NCBI GenBank assembly: GCA_032358255.1
Contig: JAULBX010011099.1
Span: forward strand, 434,001 to 498,000
DNA: 64,000 nt
Reading direction: 5' to 3'
Origin: Heterotrichella gracilis
Lineage: Eukaryota > Sar > Xanthophyceae > Tribonematales > Xanthonemataceae
A program made the position numbers and the translations under genes. The notes beneath the pieces were generated by a model. It did no database searches and was not told where the DNA came from. It saw only the letters and a list, made by a program, of their open reading frames with translations. This document shows, piece by piece, positions 1 through 8,305 of the stretch (positions are counted from its first letter, which is position 1; each line of letters begins with the position of its first letter).

Positions 1-88
1 AAGGCAATTCTTTGGAAGCCAATACAAGACCTTCTAAACAATTAGTTGGAGCAAAATCTCCGCCTAAAATATCAAAGCCAATTTTCAT
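1..88 (-). CDS. plsX: Phosphate acyltransferase PlsX, N-terminal fragment
   Basis: Only the first 29 codons lie in the window; the gene continues past the left edge. The start is the ATG at 88-86. The N-terminus reads MKIGFDILGGDFAPTNCLEG, which matches the family's opening pattern (M-K-I-G-x-D-x-x-G-G-D-x-A-P). PlsX makes acyl-phosphate from acyl-ACP at the cytoplasmic membrane, the first step of phospholipid synthesis with PlsY. In most bacteria plsX follows rpmF directly. Here a sensor kinase gene lies between them, so the usual rpmF-plsX link is broken up although strand and order are kept. Identification is good despite the short length because motif and context agree. Confidence 0.8.
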   Translation of the reverse strand, partial: MKIGFDILGGDFAPTNCLEGLVLASKELP

Positions 89-173
89 TTGAATTATTGA
101 AATTTTAACTAGTGTACAATAATACAATTTTAAATTTTTAAATACACCTATAAAAAGCTTGAATTTTAAAAAT

Positions 174-1325
174 TTAATTGAGTGCAAATTCCAGTCGAAT
201 TTTAGCACCATTTTCATTCGAGAACGTGACTTGACCTTCAATTTGTTCAGCCAAAGTTTTAATAAGAAAAATACCTAATGAATGGCTTTCATTTTCCAGA
301 TTAAAGTCTTTGCTAAATCCTTTACCATTGTCTTTAGCCAAGAGTACAACCTTGTCTCCATCTTGCTTGATGCTGATTTCAAATACCCAGGCTGGAATCT
401 GTTCACGTGAATAAGCATATTTTATGCTATTGGTAATAATTTCATTCAATATTAAACCTAGCGGAACCGATTTGTTGACCGGTAGCCGGATATCATCGTA
501 GTCTTCAATAAGCTTAATGTTTTTGGTGATGTTGTATGAATAAAGCAATTCAGCTAACAAACCGGAAGTGTATTTAGCGATCTGAATATTTTTTAATTCC
601 GGATTCTCATACAGCATTTTGTGAACTAATGCCATACTCATAATACGGGTGCGGCTGTCATGCAACACTTTTTTGGCTTCTTCATTTTCAATCGAACTTT
701 CTTGTAAATTAAGTAAGCCTGAGATGATAGCCAGATTGTTTTTTACCCGATGATTAAGTTCTGCTAAAAGTACTTCCTTTTCTTTTAAGGAGGCGGTCAC
801 TGTTTCCTGGGCTTTTTGCAGGTCAGAATTTTGAATCAAGATCTCTTTATTTTGATTGTAGATGATGCGGGTTAACAAAAAGCTCAATACACCGGTAATA
901 ATGGTGGAGATGATCAGATCATAATACCACAATAATTTTATTTTTTCGGCATTGAGGTTTCTGACTTTAATTTCATCAAAGTCTAAAAATAAATTAGCAG
1001 AAAAAAACAAAATACATACTGAAAAATGTATCAATGAGTATTTATCTTTTAATGAAGGATTGTTTAATAAGACCACACTCACAATTAAGGGGAAATAGAA
1101 CAGATAGGCCCCCGATTCAACAGGATAGATCTTATTAATAAAAAAAATGGATAAGTTGGCATTTAAAGTGAAAACTAAAAATGCCAAATTGTTTTTTTCG
1201 AATTTATTAAGCAGTAAGGAGAGTGTAGCAAGTGAAATAAAAATACAGGAATAAACAAGAGTAAAATCTGCCTTTAAGAAAAGATAATTGGTAAAACCAA
1301 CCAAAAGAAAAAAGATCATGATCAA
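174..1325 (-). CDS. Membrane sensor histidine kinase (HisKA_2 type)
   Basis: Two-component sensor kinase. Residues 1-155 hold several hydrophobic membrane segments. A short coiled linker (about 158-188) leads to a HisKA_2 dimerisation box with the phosphoacceptor His192 (ELNHRVKNNLA), then a HATPase domain with N-box LNEIITNSIKY and G-box DNGKGF. The usual product phosphorylates a response regulator; none is adjacent. The start used here is TTG at 1325, with ATG at 1319 in frame. The same frame stays open to 1436 and encodes a family-like N-terminus (NLGVTNKQDTHEKRR...) without any ATG or GTG, so the true protein may begin about 32 residues earlier at CTG 1421 or another unusual start. The gene lies between rpmF and plsX, downstream of a terminator. 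Confidence 0.85.
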   Translation of the reverse strand: MIMIFFLLVGFTNYLFLKADFTLVYSCIFISLATLSLLLNKFEKNNLAFLVFTLNANLSIFFINKIYPVESGAYLFYFPLIVSVVLLNNPSLKDKYSLIHFSVCILFFSANLFLDFDEIKVRNLNAEKIKLLWYYDLIISTIITGVLSFLLTRIIYNQNKEILIQNSDLQKAQETVTASLKEKEVLLAELNHRVKNNLAIISGLLNLQESSIENEEAKKVLHDSRTRIMSMALVHKMLYENPELKNIQIAKYTSGLLAELLYSYNITKNIKLIEDYDDIRLPVNKSVPLGLILNEIITNSIKYAYSREQIPAWVFEISIKQDGDKVVLLAKDNGKGFSKDFNLENESHSLGIFLIKTLAEQIEGQVTFSNENGAKIRLEFALN

Positions 1326-1446
1326 ATTGATCAGATTGGTGGTTTTTACCCTTCTTTTTTCATGAGTATCCTGTTTGTTAGTTACACCAAGATTGAGGAG
1401 AATATGGAGGTAGTTTTTCAGTGCTACTAAGGTAATTTATAAAACG

Positions 1447-1475
1447 AAAAAAGCAGGCTATTAACCTGCTTTTTT
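1447..1475 (-). terminator. Rho-independent terminator after rpmF
   Basis: A perfect 11-bp stem (AAAAAAGCAGG at 1447-1457 and CCTGCTTTTTT at 1465-1475) has a 7-nt loop. Read on the minus strand it lies 18 nt after the rpmF stop codon and ends in a T-run. It should end most DUF177-rpmF transcripts before the kinase gene. Confidence 0.8.
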
Positions 1476-1493
1476 AATAAAATAAGAATAAGC

Positions 1494-1679
1494 TTACGCT
1501 TTTTTCTCCATAACAACGTTTCCTTTATAATAAAGTTTACCTTCAAACCAATGTGCACGGTGCATCAAATGGGCTTCGCCGGTAGTTGAATCTTTTGAAA
1601 TGGTCATTGATGGTGCTTTGTATGTTGCGCGACGTGAATCTCTACGTGAACGCGACATCTTTCGTTTAGGATTAGGCAT
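1494..1679 (-). CDS. rpmF: 50S ribosomal protein L32
   Basis: Structural protein of the large ribosomal subunit. The 61-residue sequence begins [18 protein letters not shown], the L32 signature, and has the normal length. It contains no cysteine, so it is the zinc-independent form. It follows the DUF177 gene with an 11-nt gap on the same strand, the standard yceD-rpmF pair, and ends just before a strong hairpin terminator. Both genes are likely transcribed from the promoter at 2249-2277. Confidence 0.97.
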   Translation of the reverse strand: MPNPKRKMSRSRRDSRRATYKAPSMTISKDSTTGEAHLMHRAHWFEGKLYYKGNVVMEKKA

Positions 1680-1690
1680 GTTTTTTTGTT

Positions 1691-2224
1691 TTAATTTTTA
1701 TTAAACTTTATTTTATTTAGTTGTTCCCAAATGGGATTTCCCGGTTCTGATTCCCCTTCGGTGTCAGAAGCCAGATTACTTAATTTATCCAGCATTTCAG
1801 TGTCACACTTAAAACTCTCTTTATCAAGTTCGCATGGTACACGTCTAGCAGGTATAGCTAAGATAATATATTCGTATAAATAGTGTGAAACATCAAATTC
1901 ATCCTGCCCTTCTGGAATCACCAAAATCTCATCGGTGCTTTCTTCCGGATTACCGTGCTTGATCACCAAGTCTCCCTCGGCTTCAATCGGATAATCAAAG
2001 AATTTTAAACATCTGTCGCAATCTACCCCAATAGTTCCGGAAATACTAAAGTGCATTTGCAGCAGGTTGTTTTGTTTCGTCAGCGTAGCGTCTATCTGAA
2101 TATCCGCTTTCTGAAATTCACTATTTTCAATATTCTTAAAGAACGTGTCGTTTACATCAAATTCAAAATCATGTAAACCAATAGGCAGTCCTCCAAATTG
2201 AATTATGTACTGACTTTTACCCAT
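1691..2224 (-). CDS. DUF177 (YceD-family) protein
   Basis: A 177-residue cytoplasmic protein of the DUF177/YceD family, whose genes sit directly upstream of rpmF in many bacteria; a role in 23S rRNA or large-subunit assembly is reported for some members. A central Cys-x2-Cys (DCDRC) and a later pair of cysteines ([13 protein letters not shown]) suggest the usual metal or structural site. The start at 2224 ([14 protein letters not shown]) is chosen because the frame upstream to 2335 would place the start codon ahead of the promoter at 2249-2277, and because the extension is unlike the family. Confidence 0.88.
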   Translation of the reverse strand: MGKSQYIIQFGGLPIGLHDFEFDVNDTFFKNIENSEFQKADIQIDATLTKQNNLLQMHFSISGTIGVDCDRCLKFFDYPIEAEGDLVIKHGNPEESTDEILVIPEGQDEFDVSHYLYEYIILAIPARRVPCELDKESFKCDTEMLDKLSNLASDTEGESEPGNPIWEQLNKIKFNKN

Positions 2225-2248
2225 TTCCTCTTTTTTTAAAAAGGACTG

Positions 2249-2277
2249 CAAATATAGGCTTTTTGTTTGATGTACAA
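2249..2277 (-). promoter_or_regulatory. Bacteroidota-type promoter for DUF177-rpmF
   Basis: Read on the minus strand, TTG at 2277-2275 is followed after 18 nt by TATATTTG at 2256-2249. This matches the Bacteroidota consensus TTG-N(about 19)-TAnnTTTG. It lies 24 nt upstream of the chosen DUF177 start. Confidence 0.65.
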
Positions 2278-2363
2278 AATTTATTAACAATATTATACTG
2301 AGGATTTTGGCACTTTTTAGTTGAAGTGGAAGCAAACTATTAAAATAAGCTTAAAAAACAAGC

Positions 2364-2389
2364 AAAAATGCTCAAAAAGAGGCATTTTT
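2364..2389 (-). terminator. Hairpin terminator after the RemB/Wzi-like gene
   Basis: AAAAATGC (2364-2371) pairs with GCATTTTT (2382-2389). On the minus strand the hairpin lies 12 nt after the stop at 2402 and ends in a T-tract. Confidence 0.65.
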
Positions 2390-2401
2390 CTTCAATAAAT
2401 A

Positions 2402-4006
2402 CTAAAAATCTCTATAGGAATTCCAAAAACTGGTTTTAAATGCCAGATTAAAATAAGGGTTTTGTAATTGGTATTTTAGACTGTTTTTCTCTGAGCGCTG
2501 CACGTAAGTTGCCTCAAGTCGCATATTTAGATCTTGAATAAGAAACCAGGTGAATTTGATCTGACTTTGTATAATATCAGTTCGAACCCCTTGTCCGGTA
2601 TAATTGCCATAATCGCTGTTTCGAGTATTGTATGATAAAAAGATGTTTTGTCCAACGTTCGAATTTGCGCTTAACGAATCCATACCTACCATCAAATACA
2701 TCAATTGCCCGCTCAACTCCCATTTATTTTTCCGATACGTAACAAATCCAAGAATCTCTTTGAAATTAGCCCCTGCAGGATGAGCCAGAGGCTGGCCGTA
2801 ATGAGAATAATTCTGATCAACCAAGCCGTGTGTGTATGTAAAAGGACGGGCTTCATTGTATTCCATTTGAAGTTTTAAGCCTTTCACACCAAAAGCATTA
2901 ATATATTTGGCGCCGAATTGCCAGGCAATTTTATTCGCCCACCAGCCATTGCCAGCTCTCAGTTCTTTGAGATAAAATTCATCCAGGCCTATTTGGGCAT
3001 ATAATTTTAGGTGTTTAAAAAGCGTGGCATTGGTATTAAATCCAACAAAGGAGTTGTCGGGAGATCCAACAGAATATTCCTGTGGTCGAAAAAAGATAAT
3101 TGGATTCAAATAATTTACTTCAAAGGTTCTTACCTGATTTGAGTCGGTTCCTCGCCAAATAATATTTTCAAAAAAGCCTACACTCACTTCCTTAATTATA
3201 TTGTAACTCAGGTAATGAAAGGTGCCGTATTTTTTTCGGTAATTTTGTTTTAATTCGTTGGCATTTGTCACATCGCTCATCATGGTATACCAAACGCTGT
3301 ATTGTATTCTCCAAATGTTGGTGTTTATTCTAAAGTAGGGGTAGGCCGGTCCAAAATCACTTAACAAAACACTTCTATAACCATCACCAATAAAGTGTTT
3401 GCCACGGCCTAGTTGAAAATTGAACACATTTTTTTTTCCCGGACTGTAAGAGATATAACCGTTGTAATCAGCAAAGGAATACCCGGAGGAGTTATTTCCA
3501 TAAGCCTGTCCGCTTTCGGGGATGAGATTTTTTTTAGCGATAGTGGTATCATTAAAAAAGGGAAATTGACTTTTGCCGCCATAAAAAGAAAAAGCCAAGG
3601 TTAGATTGTTACGAATGTTAGCGTTGGCGTGAATACCGCCAATTCCAGATAAAATGAGATTGTTTTTTAATAGATCGTAACCCGCTTCAAGATCTGCAAT
3701 GGGCAGGAGTTGAAAATTGACACCCTTGCTTTTATCAAAATTGCGCGACATGGTTTTGCTAAAACGCTGATTATTGAAGGCGTAATGTTTAAACGGAACC
3801 AACGAGTCGTTGGCATTTAAAAAGCTATTGCTTACATAAGGTTTAAAAGAAGAGTGAAAGCTGGTGTTTGGTTTAGAAATGATCCAATAATCAAAGGCCT
3901 CTTGCATATACTCATTCATAAAAGCGTTTCGGGCCTTGGGTTCATTTTGCCCAAAAACCGAAGAACCCCAAACAGTCAATAAAATTAAGAGGCAATATTT
4001 CATCAT
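2402..4006 (-). CDS. Outer-membrane beta-barrel protein, RemB/Wzi-like
   Basis: The protein has a signal peptide (MMKYCLLILLTVWGSSVFGQ, hydrophobic core ending in GQ) and then long alternating stretches rich in aromatic residues, typical of an outer-membrane barrel. The segment around GRGKHFIGDGYRSVLLSD followed by PYFRINTNIWRIQYSVWYT resembles the family annotated as gliding motility protein RemB, related to Wzi capsule-attachment barrels. Its role here could be surface polysaccharide anchoring or gliding; no gld or spr gene is nearby to decide. The start is set at ATG 4006 (ATG 4003 is equally possible), since upstream codons only add residues before the signal peptide. A hairpin terminator follows. 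Confidence 0.72.
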   Translation of the reverse strand: MMKYCLLILLTVWGSSVFGQNEPKARNAFMNEYMQEAFDYWIISKPNTSFHSSFKPYVSNSFLNANDSLVPFKHYAFNNQRFSKTMSRNFDKSKGVNFQLLPIADLEAGYDLLKNNLILSGIGGIHANANIRNNLTLAFSFYGGKSQFPFFNDTTIAKKNLIPESGQAYGNNSSGYSFADYNGYISYSPGKKNVFNFQLGRGKHFIGDGYRSVLLSDFGPAYPYFRINTNIWRIQYSVWYTMMSDVTNANELKQNYRKKYGTFHYLSYNIIKEVSVGFFENIIWRGTDSNQVRTFEVNYLNPIIFFRPQEYSVGSPDNSFVGFNTNATLFKHLKLYAQIGLDEFYLKELRAGNGWWANKIAWQFGAKYINAFGVKGLKLQMEYNEARPFTYTHGLVDQNYSHYGQPLAHPAGANFKEILGFVTYRKNKWELSGQLMYLMVGMDSLSANSNVGQNIFLSYNTRNSDYGNYTGQGVRTDIIQSQIKFTWFLIQDLNMRLEATYVQRSEKNSLKYQLQNPYFNLAFKTSFWNSYRDF

Positions 4007-4225
4007 GCTAGTGGTAAAAATAATCAAAAACCACAGGAAAATTAAGGAATAGAATTGCTTGTTTACTTTTTTAATAATTATATTTAGAAAATTAATTTAA
4101 GGCATTAAAAACCCATTAACCAAAAAACCGCTTTTATTCATCGAAATTTCACATATCTTTTCATCATTGATTTTTCTTTTAAACCAACTCTGTCTGCGCT
4201 TCGCTCCAGACACTTTCAGCACTGC

Positions 4226-6385
4226 ATGAAGAAACTGCTTTTCCTTTTTCATCTCGCCTTTTTATCGGTAAGTGCTCAACAAAATCTTAACACGAATTTT
4301 GCCCCTTTAAAATCTTCCGGTGAACTCCCTCCTGCATTTACTCAAAACATTCGAAATGTGATCGAACAGGATATCAGCGAAATAAAAAGTAAAAAAGACA
4401 GTGATAAACGCCTTAAATATCGTTTTTTGACGGCTTCTAATTATGAGATTGAGCGCATCATCAGAAGTGGAAATGCCTTAATCAATGATGAGGTTAGCGG
4501 CTATCTTAATCAAATCGCCGACATTGTTCTGAAAGATAATGCTGAATTAAGAAAAAAGTTGAATCTCTTTACTTTAAAGTCTCAGGTAGTAAATGCCTAC
4601 AGCTATGAAAAAGGATTTATTTTTATCGATTTAGGATTAGTCGCTCAGGCTGAAACGGAAGCACAATTGGCTTACATTATTTGCCACGAAATTTCTCATT
4701 ATGTCAAACATCATCAAATTAATGGCTACGTAAAAAACGAACAGATCGATCGTCAGAATTATGATGGTCAAAACAGCGAGCAGCGTGTGATTGAAAAATG
4801 TCAATATTCGAAAGAGCAGGAAAGTGAAGCAGATATTGAAGGATTTAGTTTGTTTGAGCGATCTGCCTATAACCTAAAACAGGCAGAAAAAACATTTGAT
4901 ATGTTGCAATACTCGCACTTACCATTTGAGATGATAGAGTTTAAAAAATCGTTTTTTGAAACCGAAAATTATTCGCTTCCAAAACGTTATTTTTTAAAGG
5001 ATGTTTCAGCCATCAAAGATAATTCACACGAAGATGACACCAAGCATACCCATCCAAATACCAGTAAACGTAAACTGGCCATTGCCGAAATGATCGCCAA
5101 AAGTGACAATAACAAACGGGTGAATACCATTCTTGGGCAAAAGAACTTTGAGTATATCAGAGATCTTGCTCGTATGGAAATTTGCAGATTACATTTAAAA
5201 CAAAGGGATTATCCAAATGCGTTTTATTCTGCCTATATCCTTTCAAAAAAATACCCCAACAATCAGTATTTAGCAGAGGTCATCGCTAAATGCCTGTATG
5301 GTATTAGTCTTTTTGGCAAAGGAATGATCACCTACAGCGATTATTCTTACCTCGAGTATGGCTTTACTCCATACGCCGATGTGGAAAGCTATCCGCAACA
5401 GTTCTATTATATGATCAATAAAATGCCTGAAAACGAATGGACCATTCTTTCATTGAACCATATTTACCGCAGCCACAAACGTTTTCCTGAAAATAAGGTC
5501 ATCTCTTCGTTAACAGATAGTATGTTCTCGTTGATCAAATATACCGATTGGGGAATCAGCGATTTTGCAAGAAAAGAAAAGTCAAATCAAGTTGAACTAA
5601 AAAAAGACACAGTAGTTGTTTCAAACGAGCCGGATTCAAAAACAGAGGTCATTTCCGGTCTTCAAAAAACCTCATCCGCCAACGCTGATGATACCGTGTA
5701 TTACAAAAATGTTTTTTTGGATCTCTTTTTAAAAGATCCTGAATTTGTCTCTAAATTTCCTCCTGGCCCGCAAAATCAGGATGATATTGGCGCTTTCCCA
5801 ATATACTCGCGATCTACAAGACAAGGCGCGAGCGCCAGAAAAAATAAAAATTTGAAAAAAGACATTAGCATTCAAAAGGTGATTTTATTTGAGCCATTTT
5901 ATTTGAAAATTGACGAAACTCAGAATGAAGAAATTCAATACGTCACATCCGATAAGAAACAAGAGTCTTATAGCGAAACGGTAAATAATTGCGCCGGGCT
6001 GTTAGATGTGGAATTAATTGCCCTTGATCCGAATTTATTGAACGCAAATGAAGTTGATAAGATCAACGATTACTCGGTTATTAACGATTGGTTTGATGAA
6101 AAATTTGATACAGACAGAGAAAAAATCCGCATACTAAATACGGACGATATTGATCAGGTTATTAATAAATATGGAACGCAATATGTGTTAAAAACCGGCC
6201 TGGTTTATTATGTGAATTCCCGCGGCAAAAAACGAACCTACTTTTATGGTTTTTTGTTTGATATTAAAAATAATGAACTGCTTTACCGAAAGTATGAGAA
6301 TTTTGCTTCTTCTGATCGCAAGGATCTGGTCAATGCGAAAACCTATCAGATGTTATTTGAATTAAAACACCCGGGTAAAAAATAG
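4226..6385 (+). CDS. Secreted M48-family zinc metallopeptidase
   Basis: A 719-residue protein with a signal peptide (residues 1-18, ending SVSAQ). The M48 peptidase core lies at about 65-290, with zinc motif HEISH at 154-158 and the downstream Glu motif ESEAD near 200-203. After a TPR-like region with cysteine and tyrosine residues (about 310-450), the C-terminal half is of unknown function. M48 enzymes of this kind (relatives of BepA/LoiP) act in the periplasm on misfolded envelope proteins. The gene is followed after 2 nt by a gene for a secreted protein of unknown function, so the two are probably co-transcribed. The protein is longer than typical M48 enzymes because of the C-terminal extension. 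Confidence 0.85.
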   Translation: MKKLLFLFHLAFLSVSAQQNLNTNFAPLKSSGELPPAFTQNIRNVIEQDISEIKSKKDSDKRLKYRFLTASNYEIERIIRSGNALINDEVSGYLNQIADIVLKDNAELRKKLNLFTLKSQVVNAYSYEKGFIFIDLGLVAQAETEAQLAYIICHEISHYVKHHQINGYVKNEQIDRQNYDGQNSEQRVIEKCQYSKEQESEADIEGFSLFERSAYNLKQAEKTFDMLQYSHLPFEMIEFKKSFFETENYSLPKRYFLKDVSAIKDNSHEDDTKHTHPNTSKRKLAIAEMIAKSDNNKRVNTILGQKNFEYIRDLARMEICRLHLKQRDYPNAFYSAYILSKKYPNNQYLAEVIAKCLYGISLFGKGMITYSDYSYLEYGFTPYADVESYPQQFYYMINKMPENEWTILSLNHIYRSHKRFPENKVISSLTDSMFSLIKYTDWGISDFARKEKSNQVELKKDTVVVSNEPDSKTEVISGLQKTSSANADDTVYYKNVFLDLFLKDPEFVSKFPPGPQNQDDIGAFPIYSRSTRQGASARKNKNLKKDISIQKVILFEPFYLKIDETQNEEIQYVTSDKKQESYSETVNNCAGLLDVELIALDPNLLNANEVDKINDYSVINDWFDEKFDTDREKIRILNTDDIDQVINKYGTQYVLKTGLVYYVNSRGKKRTYFYGFLFDIKNNELLYRKYENFASSDRKDLVNAKTYQMLFELKHPGKK

Positions 6386-6387
6386 AC

Positions 6388-7203
6388 ATGAAGATGGCTT
6401 TGCAGATAATAAGAAAAAGATACAGTATAATTCTAGTACTTATTGCATTCGTATTTCAAGGGTATTCGCAAGTGCCCGGTTATATGGGAAAAAAGGCGGT
6501 AGCCGGTTATGGATTTTATTTCCATCCCTCGTTTGGTAACATGTTATATGAATACAGTGATCGATCATTCAACACACTCCACGAATTATTTTTTGAATAC
6601 ACCACAGGTAAAAAATTTATGGTAGGTACCTCACTCCGTTTTTTTAAATACACGAACAATAATATTGAGAGTGTGTATGCCTATGATGAGGATTTGACGT
6701 ATAACTATGCCCAGGTTGACAATAGTCCCGAAGGCACCTATACCATAAACGGGACTAATTTTATGATATATGGAAAAGCCTTTAAGAAGGGGTATTTAGC
6801 GCCATGGGGAAAATATTTCGTTTTTGGTTTATGTTTTACCCGTTACAAAACCACCTATGATCCAAATGAAATGAAAGTGCTTTTTGAACAAAGCACGTAT
6901 AATTATAACACCAACACGTATCAAGTTGATCAGGTTTATTTCTCAGACTTTGGTCCTACAACGCAGAACTACAAAGGCTTCGATCTTTTTTTTGGAAATG
7001 GCAAGAGTCGGATCTTTGCCAATTCCATTGTTTTAGATTATGGCTATACCATTAATGTAATAGCCATGTCCAGAGTTTTTGTTTCGGAGATCATCTATCC
7101 GGAAGAAAATTATTCATACAATTACATTGAAAACACGTCTAAGTCGAGAGTGGCTTCAGTAAACCGCTTTAATTTTTATATTAAGTTGGGTTATTTGTTT
7201 TAA
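6388..7203 (+). CDS. Secreted or outer-membrane protein of unknown function
   Basis: A 271-residue protein with an N-terminal signal peptide (hydrophobic stretch about 13-25, ending GYSQ). The mature part is rich in Tyr, Phe and Gly in alternating patterns (for example KKAVAGYGFYFHPSFGNM) and ends FNFYIKLGYLF. That ending, an aromatic residue closing a predicted strand, suggests a small outer-membrane barrel. No family is recognised. It starts 2 nt after the M48 peptidase and ends just before a strong bidirectional terminator. Confidence 0.7.
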   Translation: MKMALQIIRKRYSIILVLIAFVFQGYSQVPGYMGKKAVAGYGFYFHPSFGNMLYEYSDRSFNTLHELFFEYTTGKKFMVGTSLRFFKYTNNNIESVYAYDEDLTYNYAQVDNSPEGTYTINGTNFMIYGKAFKKGYLAPWGKYFVFGLCFTRYKTTYDPNEMKVLFEQSTYNYNTNTYQVDQVYFSDFGPTTQNYKGFDLFFGNGKSRIFANSIVLDYGYTINVIAMSRVFVSEIIYPEENYSYNYIENTSKSRVASVNRFNFYIKLGYLF

Positions 7204-7224
7204 AGCGATTTCTTTTAAATTAAA

Positions 7225-7255
7225 AACCCCCGATTTGCTTGGCAAATCGGGGGTT
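7225..7255. terminator. Bidirectional terminator between converging genes
   Basis: A perfect 13-bp stem (AACCCCCGATTTG at 7225-7237, CAAATCGGGGGTT at 7243-7255) with a 5-nt loop lies between the plus-strand gene ending at 7203 and mdh ending at 7279 on the minus strand. A-rich sequence upstream supplies a T-run on the minus strand, so it best serves mdh. Confidence 0.8.
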
Positions 7256-7278
7256 CATCTTATTAAGAGAAAATTTTA

Positions 7279-8214
7279 TTATGATTTCATTTCAGCCAAC
7301 ACACTGTTCATGCTTCTAACGGCATCAGCGCTTTTATTAAAGGCAGCTTGTTCATCGGCCGTTAATTTGTAATCAACGATTGATTCCCAACCGTTCTTAC
7401 CAATTACAACAGGAACACCTAAACAAATATCTTTTTGTCCGTATTCACCGTCTAAATAAACGCAGCAAGGGAATAGTTTTTTCTGATCGTTGATGATGCT
7501 GTTCACTAAAGCGGCTACAGCAGCTCCCGGAGCGTACCAGGCACTGGTTCCTAACATTCCGGTTAAGGTAGCACCACCTACCATGGTGTCTGCAGCTACT
7601 TTTTTCAAGGTATCTGCATCCAAAAATTGAGAAACCGGCACACCTGTGTTGGTTGCTAAACGAGTTAAAGGAATCATGGTGGTATCACCGTGTCCGCCAA
7701 TTACCACGCCGCTAATGTCACTGGCAGGAGCGTTTAAGGCTAAGGATAAATAACATTTAAAACGAGCGCTATCTAAAATTCCGCCCATACCAATTATTCG
7801 GTTTTTAGGTAATTTGCTTTCTTTAAGAGCTAAATAAGTCATGGTATCCATTGGGTTACTTACCACAATGATGATGGCTTCAGGAGAATGTTTCAATACA
7901 TTTTCAGTCACTGTTTTTACGATGCCTGCGTTGATGCCGATCAGTTCTTCACGGGTCATTCCCGGCTTACGTGGAATACCACTGGTTATAACCACTACTT
8001 TTGATCCGGCAGTTTTGCTGTAGTCATTTGTGCTTCCGGTGATACGGGTATTAAAACCGTTGAGGGTAGCGGTTTGCATTAAGTCTAAGGCTTTTCCTTC
8101 TGCAAAATTTTCTTTAATATCTAAGATGACTACTTCGCTTGCAATGCGATTAAGGGCAATGTATTCTGCACATGTGGCACCTACGTTTCCTGCTCCAATA
8201 ACTGATACTTTCAT
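7279..8214 (-). CDS. mdh: Malate dehydrogenase
   Basis: Cytoplasmic NAD-dependent malate dehydrogenase of the LDH-like class, oxidising malate to oxaloacetate in the TCA cycle. The 311-residue sequence opens with the dinucleotide-binding loop GAGNVGATCAEY. It has the substrate-binding loop GIPRKPGMTREEL with catalytic arginines, VVSNPMD, and the catalytic histidine motif GGHGDTTMIPL. The length is normal. An acidic residue at the end of beta-strand 2 (ILDIKE) indicates preference for NAD. It stands alone on the minus strand with a TAnnTTTG box upstream and a terminator downstream. The NADH formed here feeds the complex I encoded 2 kb away. Confidence 0.96.
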   Translation of the reverse strand: MKVSVIGAGNVGATCAEYIALNRIASEVVILDIKENFAEGKALDLMQTATLNGFNTRITGSTNDYSKTAGSKVVVITSGIPRKPGMTREELIGINAGIVKTVTENVLKHSPEAIIIVVSNPMDTMTYLALKESKLPKNRIIGMGGILDSARFKCYLSLALNAPASDISGVVIGGHGDTTMIPLTRLATNTGVPVSQFLDADTLKKVAADTMVGGATLTGMLGTSAWYAPGAAVAALVNSIINDQKKLFPCCVYLDGEYGQKDICLGVPVVIGKNGWESIVDYKLTADEQAAFNKSADAVRSMNSVLAEMKS

Positions 8215-8238
8215 TAGCTTGTGTTTTTAAATGTTTGG

Positions 8239-8246
8239 CAAATTTA
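8239..8246 (-). promoter_or_regulatory. Probable -7 box of mdh
   Basis: TAAATTTG on the minus strand, 24 nt upstream of the mdh start, matches the Bacteroidota TAnnTTTG box. No clear TTG -33 element is visible at the expected distance. Confidence 0.4.
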
Positions 8247-8305
8247 TAGATTTTAAAAACATGGTTTCGTCGTGTTCATAATTTTATGAGCAAAATAGAC
8301 AAAAA

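Noticed and set aside
1691-2335. Longer 214-codon form of the DUF177 gene
   Set aside because: It would begin upstream of the promoter at 2249-2277 and its extra N-terminus does not match the family.
3413-3604. Plus-strand ORF of 63 codons
   Set aside because: Antisense to the RemB/Wzi-like barrel gene, with no start context or conserved feature.
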